A stretch of DNA of 64,000 nt from contig MWCA01000005.1 of the NCBI GenBank assembly GCA_002069785.1, positions 50,622 through 114,621 on the forward strand, given 5' to 3'. Below, piece after piece: positions 1 to 8,900 of this stretch (position 1 is the stretch's first letter; each line of letters begins with the position of its first letter). Both the position numbers and the translations under genes were made by a program. The notes under the pieces are model-generated. The model saw only the letters and a program-made list of their open reading frames with translations, was not told where the DNA came from and searched no databases. The stretch is from Lentisphaerae bacterium ADurb.Bin242 (GTDB taxonomy: Bacteria > Verrucomicrobiota > Lentisphaeria > Victivallales > UBA1829).

Positions 1-379
1 CGCCGAAGACCGCGACGAGGTCGGGGCTGAAATCCTCGATCAGATGCGCATTCTGAAAGATGGCATCGGCGGTGCCCATGTACCAGCTCTTGTCGGCGGT
101 CTGCATCTGTGCGGGGACCGGGATGATGAAGCAGCCCTGCCGGTGAGTGCTGGAAATGTTCCAGCCGTTGATGATGTGTTCCATCAGGCTCTGCGACTTG
201 AACTGGGTCAGCACGAAAATACTGTCGATTCCGCTGTTGACGAAATTACTGAGCACAAAGTCGATGATCCGATATTTTCCGCCGAAAGGAACCGCCGGTT
301 TCGCTCTCTGATCCGTCAGGGGGGCGAGTCTTTTTCCCTCCCCTCCGGCAAGAATCATGGCAAGTACAGATGTTCTCAT
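1..379 (-). CDS. glgC: Glucose-1-phosphate adenylyltransferase, N-terminal part (cut by window edge)
   Basis: The reverse strand from 379 down to base 1 is open for 126 codons and has no stop before the window edge. The protein starts [18 protein letters not shown], which carries the nucleotidyltransferase GGxGxRL loop. It continues with [15 protein letters not shown] and later [12 protein letters not shown], both hallmarks of bacterial ADP-glucose pyrophosphorylase. GlgC makes ADP-glucose from glucose-1-phosphate and ATP for glycogen synthesis and acts in the cytosol. An AAGGAGG ribosome site lies about 7 bases before the ATG. Only about 30% of the usual 400-430 residues is visible, so the regulatory and C-terminal beta-helix parts cannot be judged. 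The gene diverges from the rnf operon. Confidence 0.93.
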   Translation of the reverse strand, partial: MRTSVLAMILAGGEGKRLAPLTDQRAKPAVPFGGKYRIIDFVLSNFVNSGIDSIFVLTQFKSQSLMEHIINGWNISSTHRQGCFIIPVPAQMQTADKSWYMGTADAIFQNAHLIEDFSPDLVAVFG

Positions 380-561
380 GCTGAAACCTCCTTTGCTGTT
401 TTGTTTTATCCGGTAATACGATAGCACACAAAATCAAAGAGACAACTCAAAAAATGGAAAACTTACAGAAAATTAACAGGATTGTAAAAAATTGCATGAG
501 AAAAAAAACGGTGCGCCGCAATGTTTCCGGAAACTTGAGGGAAGAATTGTTTTCAACTGTC

Positions 562-590
562 TTGAAAAACGAATATTTCTACGCTATATT
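562..590 (+). promoter_or_regulatory. Sigma-70-like promoter for the rnf operon
   Basis: TTGAAA (562-567), a 17-bp spacer and TATATT (585-590) form a good sigma-70-type promoter about 100 bases before rnfA. It lies in the 314-bp AT-rich gap between glgC and rnfA. I see no convincing gene or operator in the rest of this gap. Confidence 0.55.
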
Positions 591-693
591 ATCCTCTCTC
601 CTACTGGAGAACAGTGTAATGAATCAATATAAACTCATCTTATGATTGAATTTATTTTTCAAATATCCGTAAAGCAAAAAGAGGAGACAACGC

Positions 694-1317
694 ATGCCTT
701 CCAATGAATGGCTACTGATCACGGTAGGAGCGATTCTGGTCAACAACATCGTATTGTCCAGAATTCTGGGGATATGTCCCTTCCTGGGAGTATCGAAAAA
801 AATCAAAACGGCTCTCGGGATGGGGGGCGCGGTGGTCTTTGTCATGGGGATCGCGTCTTTTGCGACGGCGGCTCTCAACCAATGGCTGCTTTCCGTGAAG
901 TTCAGTTTCACCATCGGTTCGTTTGCCGTGAAAGACCTGGACATGTCGTTTACGCGCATTCTGGTCTTCATCGTGGTGATCGCAGCGCTGGTCCAGATCG
1001 TTGAAATCCTGCTGCAGAAGTTCAGCCCCGCGCTCTACGGCGCGCTGGGAATCTATCTTCCACTGATCACGACGAACTGCGCGGTGCTGGGCGCGGCCCA
1101 GCTGAACGCCGATTCCGGACGCGGGATCCTGGCTTCGACGGTGTATGGAATCTGTTCCGGCATCGGTTTCGGACTGGCGCTGATCCTCTTCTCGAGCATT
1201 CGCGAGAAACTGGAGCTGTCGCGGATTCCGAAAGCGTTTCAGGGAATGGCGATCGCACTGATCACGGCCGGCATCCTGGCGATGGCTTTCATGGGGTTTT
1301 CCGGACTGGTCAAATAA
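694..1317 (+). CDS. rnfA: Rnf electron transport complex subunit A
   Basis: This 207-residue, six-helix-type membrane protein contains NNIVLSRILGICPFLGVSKK near its start and LPLITTNCAVLG near residue 129, the signature of RnfA/RsxA. Cys28 and Cys129 match the two conserved cysteines that, with their RnfE counterparts, hold the intramembrane [2Fe-2S] cluster in characterised Rnf complexes. RnfA is a core inner-membrane subunit of the ferredoxin:NAD+ oxidoreductase that couples electron flow to Na+ or H+ transport. It is the first gene of a six-gene operon, with an AGAGGAG ribosome site before the ATG and 22 bases before rnfB. Length is normal for the family. Confidence 0.96.
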   Translation: MPSNEWLLITVGAILVNNIVLSRILGICPFLGVSKKIKTALGMGGAVVFVMGIASFATAALNQWLLSVKFSFTIGSFAVKDLDMSFTRILVFIVVIAALVQIVEILLQKFSPALYGALGIYLPLITTNCAVLGAAQLNADSGRGILASTVYGICSGIGFGLALILFSSIREKLELSRIPKAFQGMAIALITAGILAMAFMGFSGLVK

Positions 1318-1339
1318 GAAAATCAGGAGGGATCATAAA

Positions 1340-2173
1340 ATGATGAATGTTCTGATAGCCGTACTGGTGCTGGCCCTCCTGGGACTGATCCTGGGAATAA
1401 TGATCGGATATGTCGCGAAAAAGTTTGCCGTGGAAGGAGACTCCCGTGTGGAGGAGATCACGGCTTTGCTGCCCGGAGCCAACTGCGGCGGATGCGGTTT
1501 CGCCGGCTGCGCCGATTTTGCCAAAGGAATCATCGAGAGCGGAGCCAGTCCGACGCTTTGCGCGGTCTGTTCCGAAGAGGCGCTGGCCAAGATATCGGAG
1601 GTCGCCGGGCTGGCGGCAGGGACCCGCGAGAAAAAGGTCGCGGTGGTGTACTGTTCCGGGGACAACGAGCACGCCGTGCATATCGCGTACTACAACGGTT
1701 TGAACGACTGCCGCGCGGCGGCCGTGCTGGCCGGGGGCGGAAAGGGCTGCCGCTTCGGCTGCATCGGACTGGGCTCCTGCGCGAGAAACTGTCCCTACGG
1801 CAGCATCGAGATACGGAACGGTCTTTCAATCGTTCATCCCGAACTGTGCCGCGGATGCGGAATCTGCGTGGACATCTGCCCCCGGAAGCTGATCCGGCTG
1901 GTCCCGGCCGAATCCAGGGCGCACGTCTACTGCAATTCGCTGGACAAGGCTGTCATCAAGAGGAAATTCTGTTCGGTCACGTGCATCGCCTGCCGCAAAT
2001 GCGTGAAGACCTCGCCCGAGCACTTCAATGCGCAGGGATTTCTGGTGCGCGCGGTCGATGAACCCGGAATCACGGAGGAAATGGTGAAATCCATCGGCTG
2101 TCCGACGGGCGCTCTGCAAACCGTCGAGACGCATACAGCCGGTAAAAAAGAAAAGAAGGGGGCGGCGGCATGA
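1340..2173 (+). CDS. rnfB: Rnf electron transport complex subunit B
   Basis: This 277-residue protein has an N-terminal membrane anchor (about residues 3-24), then the Fes-type CGGCGFAGC motif (C49, C52, C57, with C74). Ferredoxin-like cysteine sets follow at 137/141/147/151 and 170/173/176/180, then another group (C211, C215, C218, C221, C254) ending in CPTGAL. RnfB accepts electrons from ferredoxin and passes them through these clusters. The start is supported by AGGAGG 9 bases upstream; a second in-frame ATG follows directly. The gene overlaps rnfC by ATGA, so the two are probably translationally coupled. The lysine-rich C-terminus looks like an unstructured tail. Confidence 0.95.
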   Translation: MMNVLIAVLVLALLGLILGIMIGYVAKKFAVEGDSRVEEITALLPGANCGGCGFAGCADFAKGIIESGASPTLCAVCSEEALAKISEVAGLAAGTREKKVAVVYCSGDNEHAVHIAYYNGLNDCRAAAVLAGGGKGCRFGCIGLGSCARNCPYGSIEIRNGLSIVHPELCRGCGICVDICPRKLIRLVPAESRAHVYCNSLDKAVIKRKFCSVTCIACRKCVKTSPEHFNAQGFLVRAVDEPGITEEMVKSIGCPTGALQTVETHTAGKKEKKGAAA

Positions 2174-3495
2174 ACATCCATCCGAAGCAGTTTAAAGGAG
2201 GAATCCATCCCGCGGATGGAAAAGAGCTTTCCAGCGCGGGAGATATCCGCGAAGCGCCTCTGTTGGAGAAATACATGCTGGTGGCGCAGCAGAACATCGG
2301 CGCGCCGCCGAAAGTGATCGTGAACAAGGGCGACACGGTGAAAAAAGGCCAGCTCGTGGCCGAAGCGGCCGGGTTCGTCTCGGTGCCGCTCCACGCGCCG
2401 ACCAGCGGGACGGTGGGAGAAATCCTGGACATCCCCGGTGCAAACGGCGCTCCGGTCAGCGCAATCGAAATCCTCTCCGACGGACGCGATGAATGGTACG
2501 AAGCGATGACGCCGTATCCCGACTGGAAAAACGTGGACCGCGAACTTCTCAGCGCCCGGATCCGGGACGCGGGGATCGTCGGCATGGGCGGCGCTTCGTT
2601 CCCGACCCATGTGAAGCTCTCCCCCCCGCCTGAAAAAACGATCGACACCCTGATCGTCAACGGTTCGGAATGTGAACCTTACCTGACCGCGGACGACCGC
2701 CTGATGCGGGAATCTCCAGAAAAAATCCTGACCGGGGCGGCCATCACGGCGAAAATCCTGAAGGTTTCCCGGATTCTGGTCGGCGTGGAAGAAAACAAGC
2801 CCGAGGCGATCGAAGCCCTGAAGAAACACGCGGACAAGAATACGGAAATCGTTCCCCTTCACGTGCGTTATCCGCAGGGCGGCGAAAAACAGTTGATTTA
2901 CGCCCTGACCGGAAGAAAAGTGGTGGCGGGCGGCCTTCCCATGGATGTCGGCTGCGTAGTGCAGAACGTCGGCACGCTGGCAGCCATTTGCGACGCCGTG
3001 GTCGAGGGGCGCCCCCTGATCGAGCGCGTTGTGACGGTGACGGGAGAACCGGTGAAGGAACCGGGCAACTTCCGGCTGCGTCTCGGAACACCGGTCCGCA
3101 AGGCGCTGGAGTTCGCCGGCGGCATCAAAGCCCCGGTCGCCAAGCTGGTTCTGGGCGGCCCGATGATGGGATTCGCGCAGTCTTCGCTGGATGTGACGGT
3201 TTCCAAGAATACCTCCGGAATTCTGCTGCTCGGTCCGGAGAGTGTTTTTCAATATGAGTCGGGGCCGTGCCTGAGCTGCGGGCGGTGCGTGGTAGCATGC
3301 CCGATGGGACTTCTGGTCAGCACGCTGAGCAAAGTCTGTGAGAATGAACGTTACGACCTGGCCGAGGAAAACTACGTGACAAGCTGTCTGGAATGCGGCA
3401 TCTGCACGTATGTCTGTCCGGCGGGCCGTCCGAACGTGCAGCATTTCCGCCGCGCAAAAGCGGAAATCAATGCCAGAAACCGTAAAAACAAATGA
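2170..3495 (+). CDS. rnfC: Rnf electron transport complex subunit C
   Basis: This 441-residue protein matches the short form of RnfC. It has an N-terminal biotinyl/lipoyl-like region (LVAEAAGFVSVPLHAP), then the NADH/FMN-binding core with GMGGASFPTHVK and NGSECEPYLTADDRLM. Two [4Fe-4S] motifs end the protein: C367/C370/C373/C377 and C406/C409/C412/C416. RnfC is the peripheral subunit that reduces NAD+ with electrons coming from RnfB. The start overlaps the rnfB stop (ATGA). It lacks the long Ala/Lys-rich C-terminal tail seen in enterobacterial RsxC. Confidence 0.95.
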   Translation: MNIHPKQFKGGIHPADGKELSSAGDIREAPLLEKYMLVAQQNIGAPPKVIVNKGDTVKKGQLVAEAAGFVSVPLHAPTSGTVGEILDIPGANGAPVSAIEILSDGRDEWYEAMTPYPDWKNVDRELLSARIRDAGIVGMGGASFPTHVKLSPPPEKTIDTLIVNGSECEPYLTADDRLMRESPEKILTGAAITAKILKVSRILVGVEENKPEAIEALKKHADKNTEIVPLHVRYPQGGEKQLIYALTGRKVVAGGLPMDVGCVVQNVGTLAAICDAVVEGRPLIERVVTVTGEPVKEPGNFRLRLGTPVRKALEFAGGIKAPVAKLVLGGPMMGFAQSSLDVTVSKNTSGILLLGPESVFQYESGPCLSCGRCVVACPMGLLVSTLSKVCENERYDLAEENYVTSCLECGICTYVCPAGRPNVQHFRRAKAEINARNRKNK

Positions 3496-3508
3496 ACGGA
3501 GTTCCAAT

Positions 3509-4585
3509 ATGAGTGAAAATGAGAAAGTGAGTGAATCCGCCGCCGGAGTTCTTCTGCCGCCGGAGGGATCGTTGCTGTTGAGTGCGTCTCCGCATCTCCG
3601 GACGGTGGACAGCACTTCGAAGATCATGCTTCAGGTGATGATCTGTCTTCTGCCGGCGGTCTTTGCGGCGGTGTGGTTCTTCGGGCTGAACGCCCTCCGG
3701 GTGATCCTGCTGTGCATGTTCTTCTGCATAATGTGGGAATATCTCTGGTGCCGGGTGACCCGGTCGAAACAGACCGTCGGGAACCTGAGCGCCCTGCTGA
3801 CCGGCCTCCTCCTGGCGCTGAACGTAAGCTCCCTGCTCCCCTGGTGGCTGTGCATGGCGGGCGCCTTTGTCGCGATCGTCGTGGCGAAACAGGTCTTCGG
3901 GGGACTGGGACAGAACCCGTTCAACCCGGCGGCCGTGGCCCGCGTGGCCCTGCTGGTCGGGGCGGCCAAGCCGATGACCGCCTGGGCGGCGCAGCCGCAC
4001 GCGATCTTCGGCCTGGACGGAGTCACTTCCGCAACGCCGCTCGCCGCCGCGTCGCAGGCGGCCCGGACGGGCGGCAGCCTGGCGCAATACAATTCATGGG
4101 AATTCCTCTGGAACGCATTCCTCGGCAACATCGGGGGAAGCCTGGGCGAAACCTCCGCGCTGGCGATCCTGATCGGCGGGATCGCCCTGCTGTTCCTGGG
4201 CGTGATCCGGCTGTACATTCCGCTGGCGATCCTCCTGACGATCACCATATTTGTCTGGATCGTGAACGCCGCGGTTCCCGGGACGACTCCCGGGCCGCTG
4301 TTCCATCTTCTGACCGGCGGCGTGATGATCGGGGCGTTTTTCATGGCGACCGATTACGTCACCTCGCCGGTCACGAATCTGGGAGGCGTGGTCTTCGGCG
4401 CGGGGATCGGCGTGATCGTGTGCATCATCCGCATCTGGGGCTCCTTCCCGGAAGGAATGAGCTTCGCCATCGTCATCATGAACGCGCTGGTTCCGCTGAT
4501 CGACCGGCTGTGCTATAAGCGTCCGTTCGGCTGGAACCCGATTTCCCGCAATCCGTTCCAGCCCCGCAGAGGAGAAATTAAATGA
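3509..4585 (+). CDS. rnfD: Rnf electron transport complex subunit D
   Basis: This polytopic protein has 358 residues from the ATG at 3509, chosen because GGAG lies just upstream and the homologous sequence begins there (LLLSASPHLRT...). An in-frame start at 3410 would overlap rnfC by over 80 bases and is less likely. The conserved loop GQNPFNPAAVARV and the FMN-attachment region DGVTSATPL are present, with Thr176 as the expected covalent FMN site. RnfD is one of the membrane subunits of the ion-pumping core. It lies 13 bases after rnfC and overlaps rnfG by ATGA. Confidence 0.95.
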   Translation: MSENEKVSESAAGVLLPPEGSLLLSASPHLRTVDSTSKIMLQVMICLLPAVFAAVWFFGLNALRVILLCMFFCIMWEYLWCRVTRSKQTVGNLSALLTGLLLALNVSSLLPWWLCMAGAFVAIVVAKQVFGGLGQNPFNPAAVARVALLVGAAKPMTAWAAQPHAIFGLDGVTSATPLAAASQAARTGGSLAQYNSWEFLWNAFLGNIGGSLGETSALAILIGGIALLFLGVIRLYIPLAILLTITIFVWIVNAAVPGTTPGPLFHLLTGGVMIGAFFMATDYVTSPVTNLGGVVFGAGIGVIVCIIRIWGSFPEGMSFAIVIMNALVPLIDRLCYKRPFGWNPISRNPFQPRRGEIK

Positions 4586-5265
4586 ACAAGAATTCCACCA
4601 ATATGTTTTATCTGGGCGCATTCCTCTGCGTCGTCTGCGCGATTGCGGCCGGAATCATGGGCTATGCGGCAGTCATGACCCGGGGTCCCATCGAAGAGGC
4701 GAAAACCAAGAAGGTTTCCAGCGGACTGCGCATGGTCCTGCCGGCCTTCGACAACGATCCGTTGAAGGACATGAAAACCTTCCAGGGGCATGATAAGACG
4801 CCGATCCAGTTCTATACCGCAAGAAAAGACGGAAAAATCGTCGGATTCGCCGCGACGCTGTACGGAACCGGCGGCTATGCCGGACGGATCGACGCACTGG
4901 TTTCCTTCCACCCGGACGGCACGATCCGTTCATTCCTCATCACCGGGCACACCGAAACGCCCGGACTGGGCACGAATGTAACAGACCGCGTCGAGGAAAA
5001 GACGCTCGCCGGATTGTTTCGCGAAGCCCCGAAAAAAGAGGGCCTTCCCCCCAACAAAATTCTGGATCAGTATGCCGGACACGGCGCGAACCGGAAAGAT
5101 TCCTGGGGCACAACTCCGTGGAAGATAAAAAAGGACGGCGGACAGGCGGATTTCATCAGCGGCGCCACGATCACTTCGCGCGCGGTGAACGAAATCGCCT
5201 GGAAAGCGGCGTCCGCGTTTGAAGAACACAAGAATGAATTGATCGGAACGGAGGGAAAAAAATGA
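4582..5265 (+). CDS. rnfG: Rnf electron transport complex subunit G
   Basis: This 227-residue protein has one N-terminal membrane helix (about residues 10-30) followed by a periplasmic FMN-binding domain. The SGAT motif is at residues 193-196, so Thr196 is the likely covalent FMN attachment site. The typical GHTETPGLGT segment comes before it. RnfG relays electrons on the outer face of the membrane in the Rnf complex. Both ends overlap neighbours by ATGA (rnfD upstream, rnfE downstream), which indicates tight co-expression. Confidence 0.95.
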   Translation: MNKNSTNMFYLGAFLCVVCAIAAGIMGYAAVMTRGPIEEAKTKKVSSGLRMVLPAFDNDPLKDMKTFQGHDKTPIQFYTARKDGKIVGFAATLYGTGGYAGRIDALVSFHPDGTIRSFLITGHTETPGLGTNVTDRVEEKTLAGLFREAPKKEGLPPNKILDQYAGHGANRKDSWGTTPWKIKKDGGQADFISGATITSRAVNEIAWKAASAFEEHKNELIGTEGKK

Positions 5266-5948
5266 AACCCATGCAGGAACTTCTGAAAGGGCTCTGGAAA
5301 GAAAACCCGGTACTGGTTCTGTTTTTAGGAATGTGTCCATCCCTGGCAACCTCCTCCAATGCGAAAAACGGGTTGGGAATGGGGCTGGCCACGACATTTG
5401 TGCTGGTTTGCAGCAACATGGCGATTTCCATGATCCGCGACATCGTCCCGGCAAAGATCCGGATCCCCTGCTATATCATTGTAATCGCGGCCTTCACAAC
5501 GGTCGTGGACCTGGGGATGCAAGCCTACACGGAAACGCTTTACAATGCCCTCGGAATCTTCATTCCCCTGATCGTCGTGAACTGCATCGTGCTGGGCCGC
5601 GCGGAAGCGTTCGCCTCGAAAAACGGGATCTTCTTCTCTGCGCTGGACGGTCTCGGAATGGGACTCGGCTTCACCGCGGCGCTGACTTTCATCGGGATCA
5701 TCCGCGAATTCCTGTCCGCCGGCACCTTCTTCCAGATCAAGCTGATCCCCGGCTGGGAATACGGCTTCTCCGTAATGGGACAGGCTCCGGGCGGATTCAT
5801 CGTGATGGGATTCATCCTTGCGGCCATGAACATCTATAACAGCCGCCAGGCAGCCAGAGAGGGCAGAACCTTCGAGCTTCCCCAGGAGCTGGACTGCCGC
5901 CATTGCAACATCTGCCGTCTCGCCGGAACGGATGAAAAGGAAAAATAA
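5262..5948 (+). CDS. rnfE: Rnf electron transport complex subunit E, with a cysteine-rich tail
   Basis: This 228-residue membrane protein is homologous to RnfA and RsxE, with FLGMCPSLATSSNAKNGLGM near the start. Cys25 and Cys108 (VVNCIVLGRAE) are the expected cluster ligands. It is the last gene of the operon, giving the order A-B-C-D-G-E. The C-terminal tail holds a CxxCxxC set (LDCRHCNICRL) after the last helix, which I do not recall as a general RnfE feature. No clear terminator lies in the 37 bases before the convergent gene. Confidence 0.95.
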   Translation: MKPMQELLKGLWKENPVLVLFLGMCPSLATSSNAKNGLGMGLATTFVLVCSNMAISMIRDIVPAKIRIPCYIIVIAAFTTVVDLGMQAYTETLYNALGIFIPLIVVNCIVLGRAEAFASKNGIFFSALDGLGMGLGFTAALTFIGIIREFLSAGTFFQIKLIPGWEYGFSVMGQAPGGFIVMGFILAAMNIYNSRQAAREGRTFELPQELDCRHCNICRLAGTDEKEK

Positions 5949-5985
5949 CGGTCCGCCTGCCGTTGAAAAGACTTTGAAGTCCGCT

Positions 5986-8900
5986 CTATTGCCAGACTTC
6001 CACTTCCGCCAATGTAAACTCTTTGTCTCCGGAAACCGTGAAATCCAGTTCAATCCGGGACGCTTTCAATTTTTGTGCAAAGACAGATCCGGCCACTTCC
6101 CGATCCCGGGTTTCTGCGGAAGGCACGGTAAAACTGCGTCCGTCCGCGGAAATCCTCATTTCCGGCATTTTCCCGGAGAAATAAAAGACGATGGAACGGA
6201 TGTCCTGAACCCGGTCAAACGCAATCGTGACCTTGTGAGACCCCTTCCCAAAGCGTTCAACCCATGAATCCACAGCGCCTTTTTTGTATTCTTCCTCCCT
6301 TTCAAAAACAGAAAGACGATCCGTCAGCTTTGTCGTATCCCGTCCATCCGCCCGGATCTTTCCTTCGAACCGCACATTGTTCATAATTCCGGAGTAAAAG
6401 AAATGCCGTTCCCAGAAACCGTAGTTCCCGGTCAGACAAGTTCCCTTCCCGAGTTCTCTTTCCGGAACTTTCGGATGCGGGAGTTTGAACCGCCACAAGG
6501 CATGGCCCGTGGTTCCGCCAAGGCTTTTGTGAAATTCCGCGACAGCCCTGCAGAAATCCGGATTCGCGGCATTTTTTTCGGTGAAAATCCGGAATCCGAA
6601 GAAGTAAGCCTTTCCTTTCCCGACCCTCGTCAGGACGCCCGCGGGGGAACCGTCGGAATAACGGGCAACCACTTCAGGCTTTTCCGAAACGAAACGGAGA
6701 ACGGCATCCTTCTTCTGCGCGGGAATATGGACATTCCGGAACAGAATATCTCCTTTGCCCTCCGCTCCGGGGATGATCCCGAACAACTTTTCCCGTTCAG
6801 CAGACAAATCACGGTTCAGCTGGTCGGTCGAAGCAAATGCAGGATCGGCACATACCATCGTCCCGCCGCCTTCCAGAAATTGCCTCAACTTCGGGAACAG
6901 CTGCGGAGAAACAGCCCGCGCGGACGGAATATAGAGAATTTTATATCGGGAAAGATCGGCTTTTCCTTCGATGATGTGAAGATCGCAGACATATTTGAAC
7001 CAGCCGTGCGGCCGGATTCCGAGCATGGTGAATGCGGCCATCATGGGAGCGTAGTCAAACAGGCATTCGGGAGCGAGAATTGCGGTTTCCGGCTCGTCCG
7101 GAATGAGCGGGTCCGGAAGCCGGTTGAACATTTTCGTGACTTCAATCATATACTTCCAGGAATCCGGATTCCCTATGACGACCGATGGCGCTTGAACGGA
7201 AGGCGGCTTGCGTCCGCCATACGAATACGGCCAGAAATGGAACCCGGTTGCACCGCCCCGGATCATCTGGCTGTAGAGCTCGATCATTTCTTCGCGGTTG
7301 AGGGCTCCCGTCGGATATCCGTCGACCGGTTCGTGCGGAACCGGTATCAAGTCCGGAAGCAGGCTGATGTCCTTCACAATCTTTGTGCGGAACATATAAC
7401 TCGGGAAATCCCTGCCGGTAGTTCCGCCTCCCTCGCCGATTTGAAATGACCCGCAGTCCGCATAACGGTTCCAGTATTGGACTCCCTGTTCCATAAGGTT
7501 TCCATAAGCGTCATCGGAAAGGAAAAGAGTATCCGGATTGTATTTCCTGACAATTTCGCGGGCTTTTGCGGCAATTCGGCTGGTTTCGTCTCCAAGCGCT
7601 TTCCCGTAGGCGAAATTGCGCCATTTATAGTCCGGGTCGGAATTCTTCGCATTGAATGGAATGTCGTAAATGCCGCCGCCGTATTCGCGTTTGACCTTCT
7701 CATTGAATTTCTGAATGAAACGGGTCGGGTTTTCCATATTGAAGGGGGTATTGAGCTGCAAGCCGATAACCGTTTTCTGATAAACGAAAAACTCATCCCC
7801 GAGAAAGAAAATCCCGATTTCCTTCCCGTAATTTTTCATCAGCGCTTCGACAAATTCAAAATAGGCCTGCCGGTTGATCGGATCAATGATCCAGCCCCAG
7901 TATCCGTTTTTGTCGCGGGAGATGCCGACCTCTCCGGTTTCAGGGTCTTCCCCGGAAATGTAGTACCGGCTGTAAACCGTGATCGGGATGTATTTTCCCG
8001 CTTTCACGCCTCCGGCATAGCGTTCCAGTCCGCCGCGTCCGGCCGTGTAATACTGACCTTTGCGAAGACTCGGTATTTCCGGATTGAGTTCATCCGTGCT
8101 GGCCGTCATCACGCTGATACCGGCAGTCCGGAGGGCTTCTTCCACGGCCTCGGCGGAATATTCGACGCCTGTTTTCAACGCTGCGTCATAGTTGCTTTTT
8201 GCCAGAACGGCATCCCACGTCATCATCGGACGTTTTCGGCTCCGTTTTTCTTTTTTAAACGGGCCGAAGACCGGGTCCGGGGTTTGAAAAACCCGGTTTG
8301 CCGGAGCCAGGAGAGCCAGGTTGAAATCACCTTCCGTAAGAACTCTCCCGTCCGAAAGCAACTGATAAGCAAGACGTTCTCCGTCCACCCCCCCGACCGT
8401 ATAAAAAAAGATTGCACTTTTCCCGGCGGATTGTTTCGCCGGCGGAAGGATCTGTCCATCTTTCAGCTTCAGGACAAGACCTTCGGGAACTTTTTCCAAA
8501 AAGTCAAAACGCAGCAGATTTCCCCCGGAAACATTGGCATATGCACTCATTTCTCCCACTTCGGCAAGCACTGCCTCCGGTATTTTTCCGCTTCGGGTGA
8601 AAACAAATTTTCCAAAGGATGCCTGATCCCCGAAATGATTGTCAAACGGACAAAGCGCGGAGGCGCCGTTGAACGCGGTTCGATGGAATCTCCCCGCATT
8701 GAGTTTCCAAAGGTGCCCCTCTGCAACTTTTGTTCCGAAACACGATTGGGGAATGGCGAAAAACACCTCATAGCCGTCTTGGTTTTCGCGGGTGCGGATT
8801 TGAATGCCTTTGCATTTTTCCAGCCCGGCGGGAACTCCTTTCGCATTCACGGAAAAATAAAAATTCGAGGAACGGCGGCTCTCTCCGGCCGGACTGAAAT

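Noticed and set aside
454..645. Small plus-strand open frame (63 codons) between glgC and rnfA
   Set aside because: It overlaps the rnf promoter, has no ribosome site and has AT-rich, low-complexity composition.
1927..3627. Long antisense open frame (566 codons) opposite rnfB/rnfC
   Set aside because: It lies opposite well-recognised genes, shows no family motif and is a product of GC-rich codon bias. The same applies to the antisense frames at 12895-14781, 15971-17428, 28620-30194, 35135-36958 and 37792-39516.
5949..5985. Short GACTT/AAGTC stem as a terminator after rnfE
   Set aside because: Two-base loop and no T-run; not supported as a terminator.
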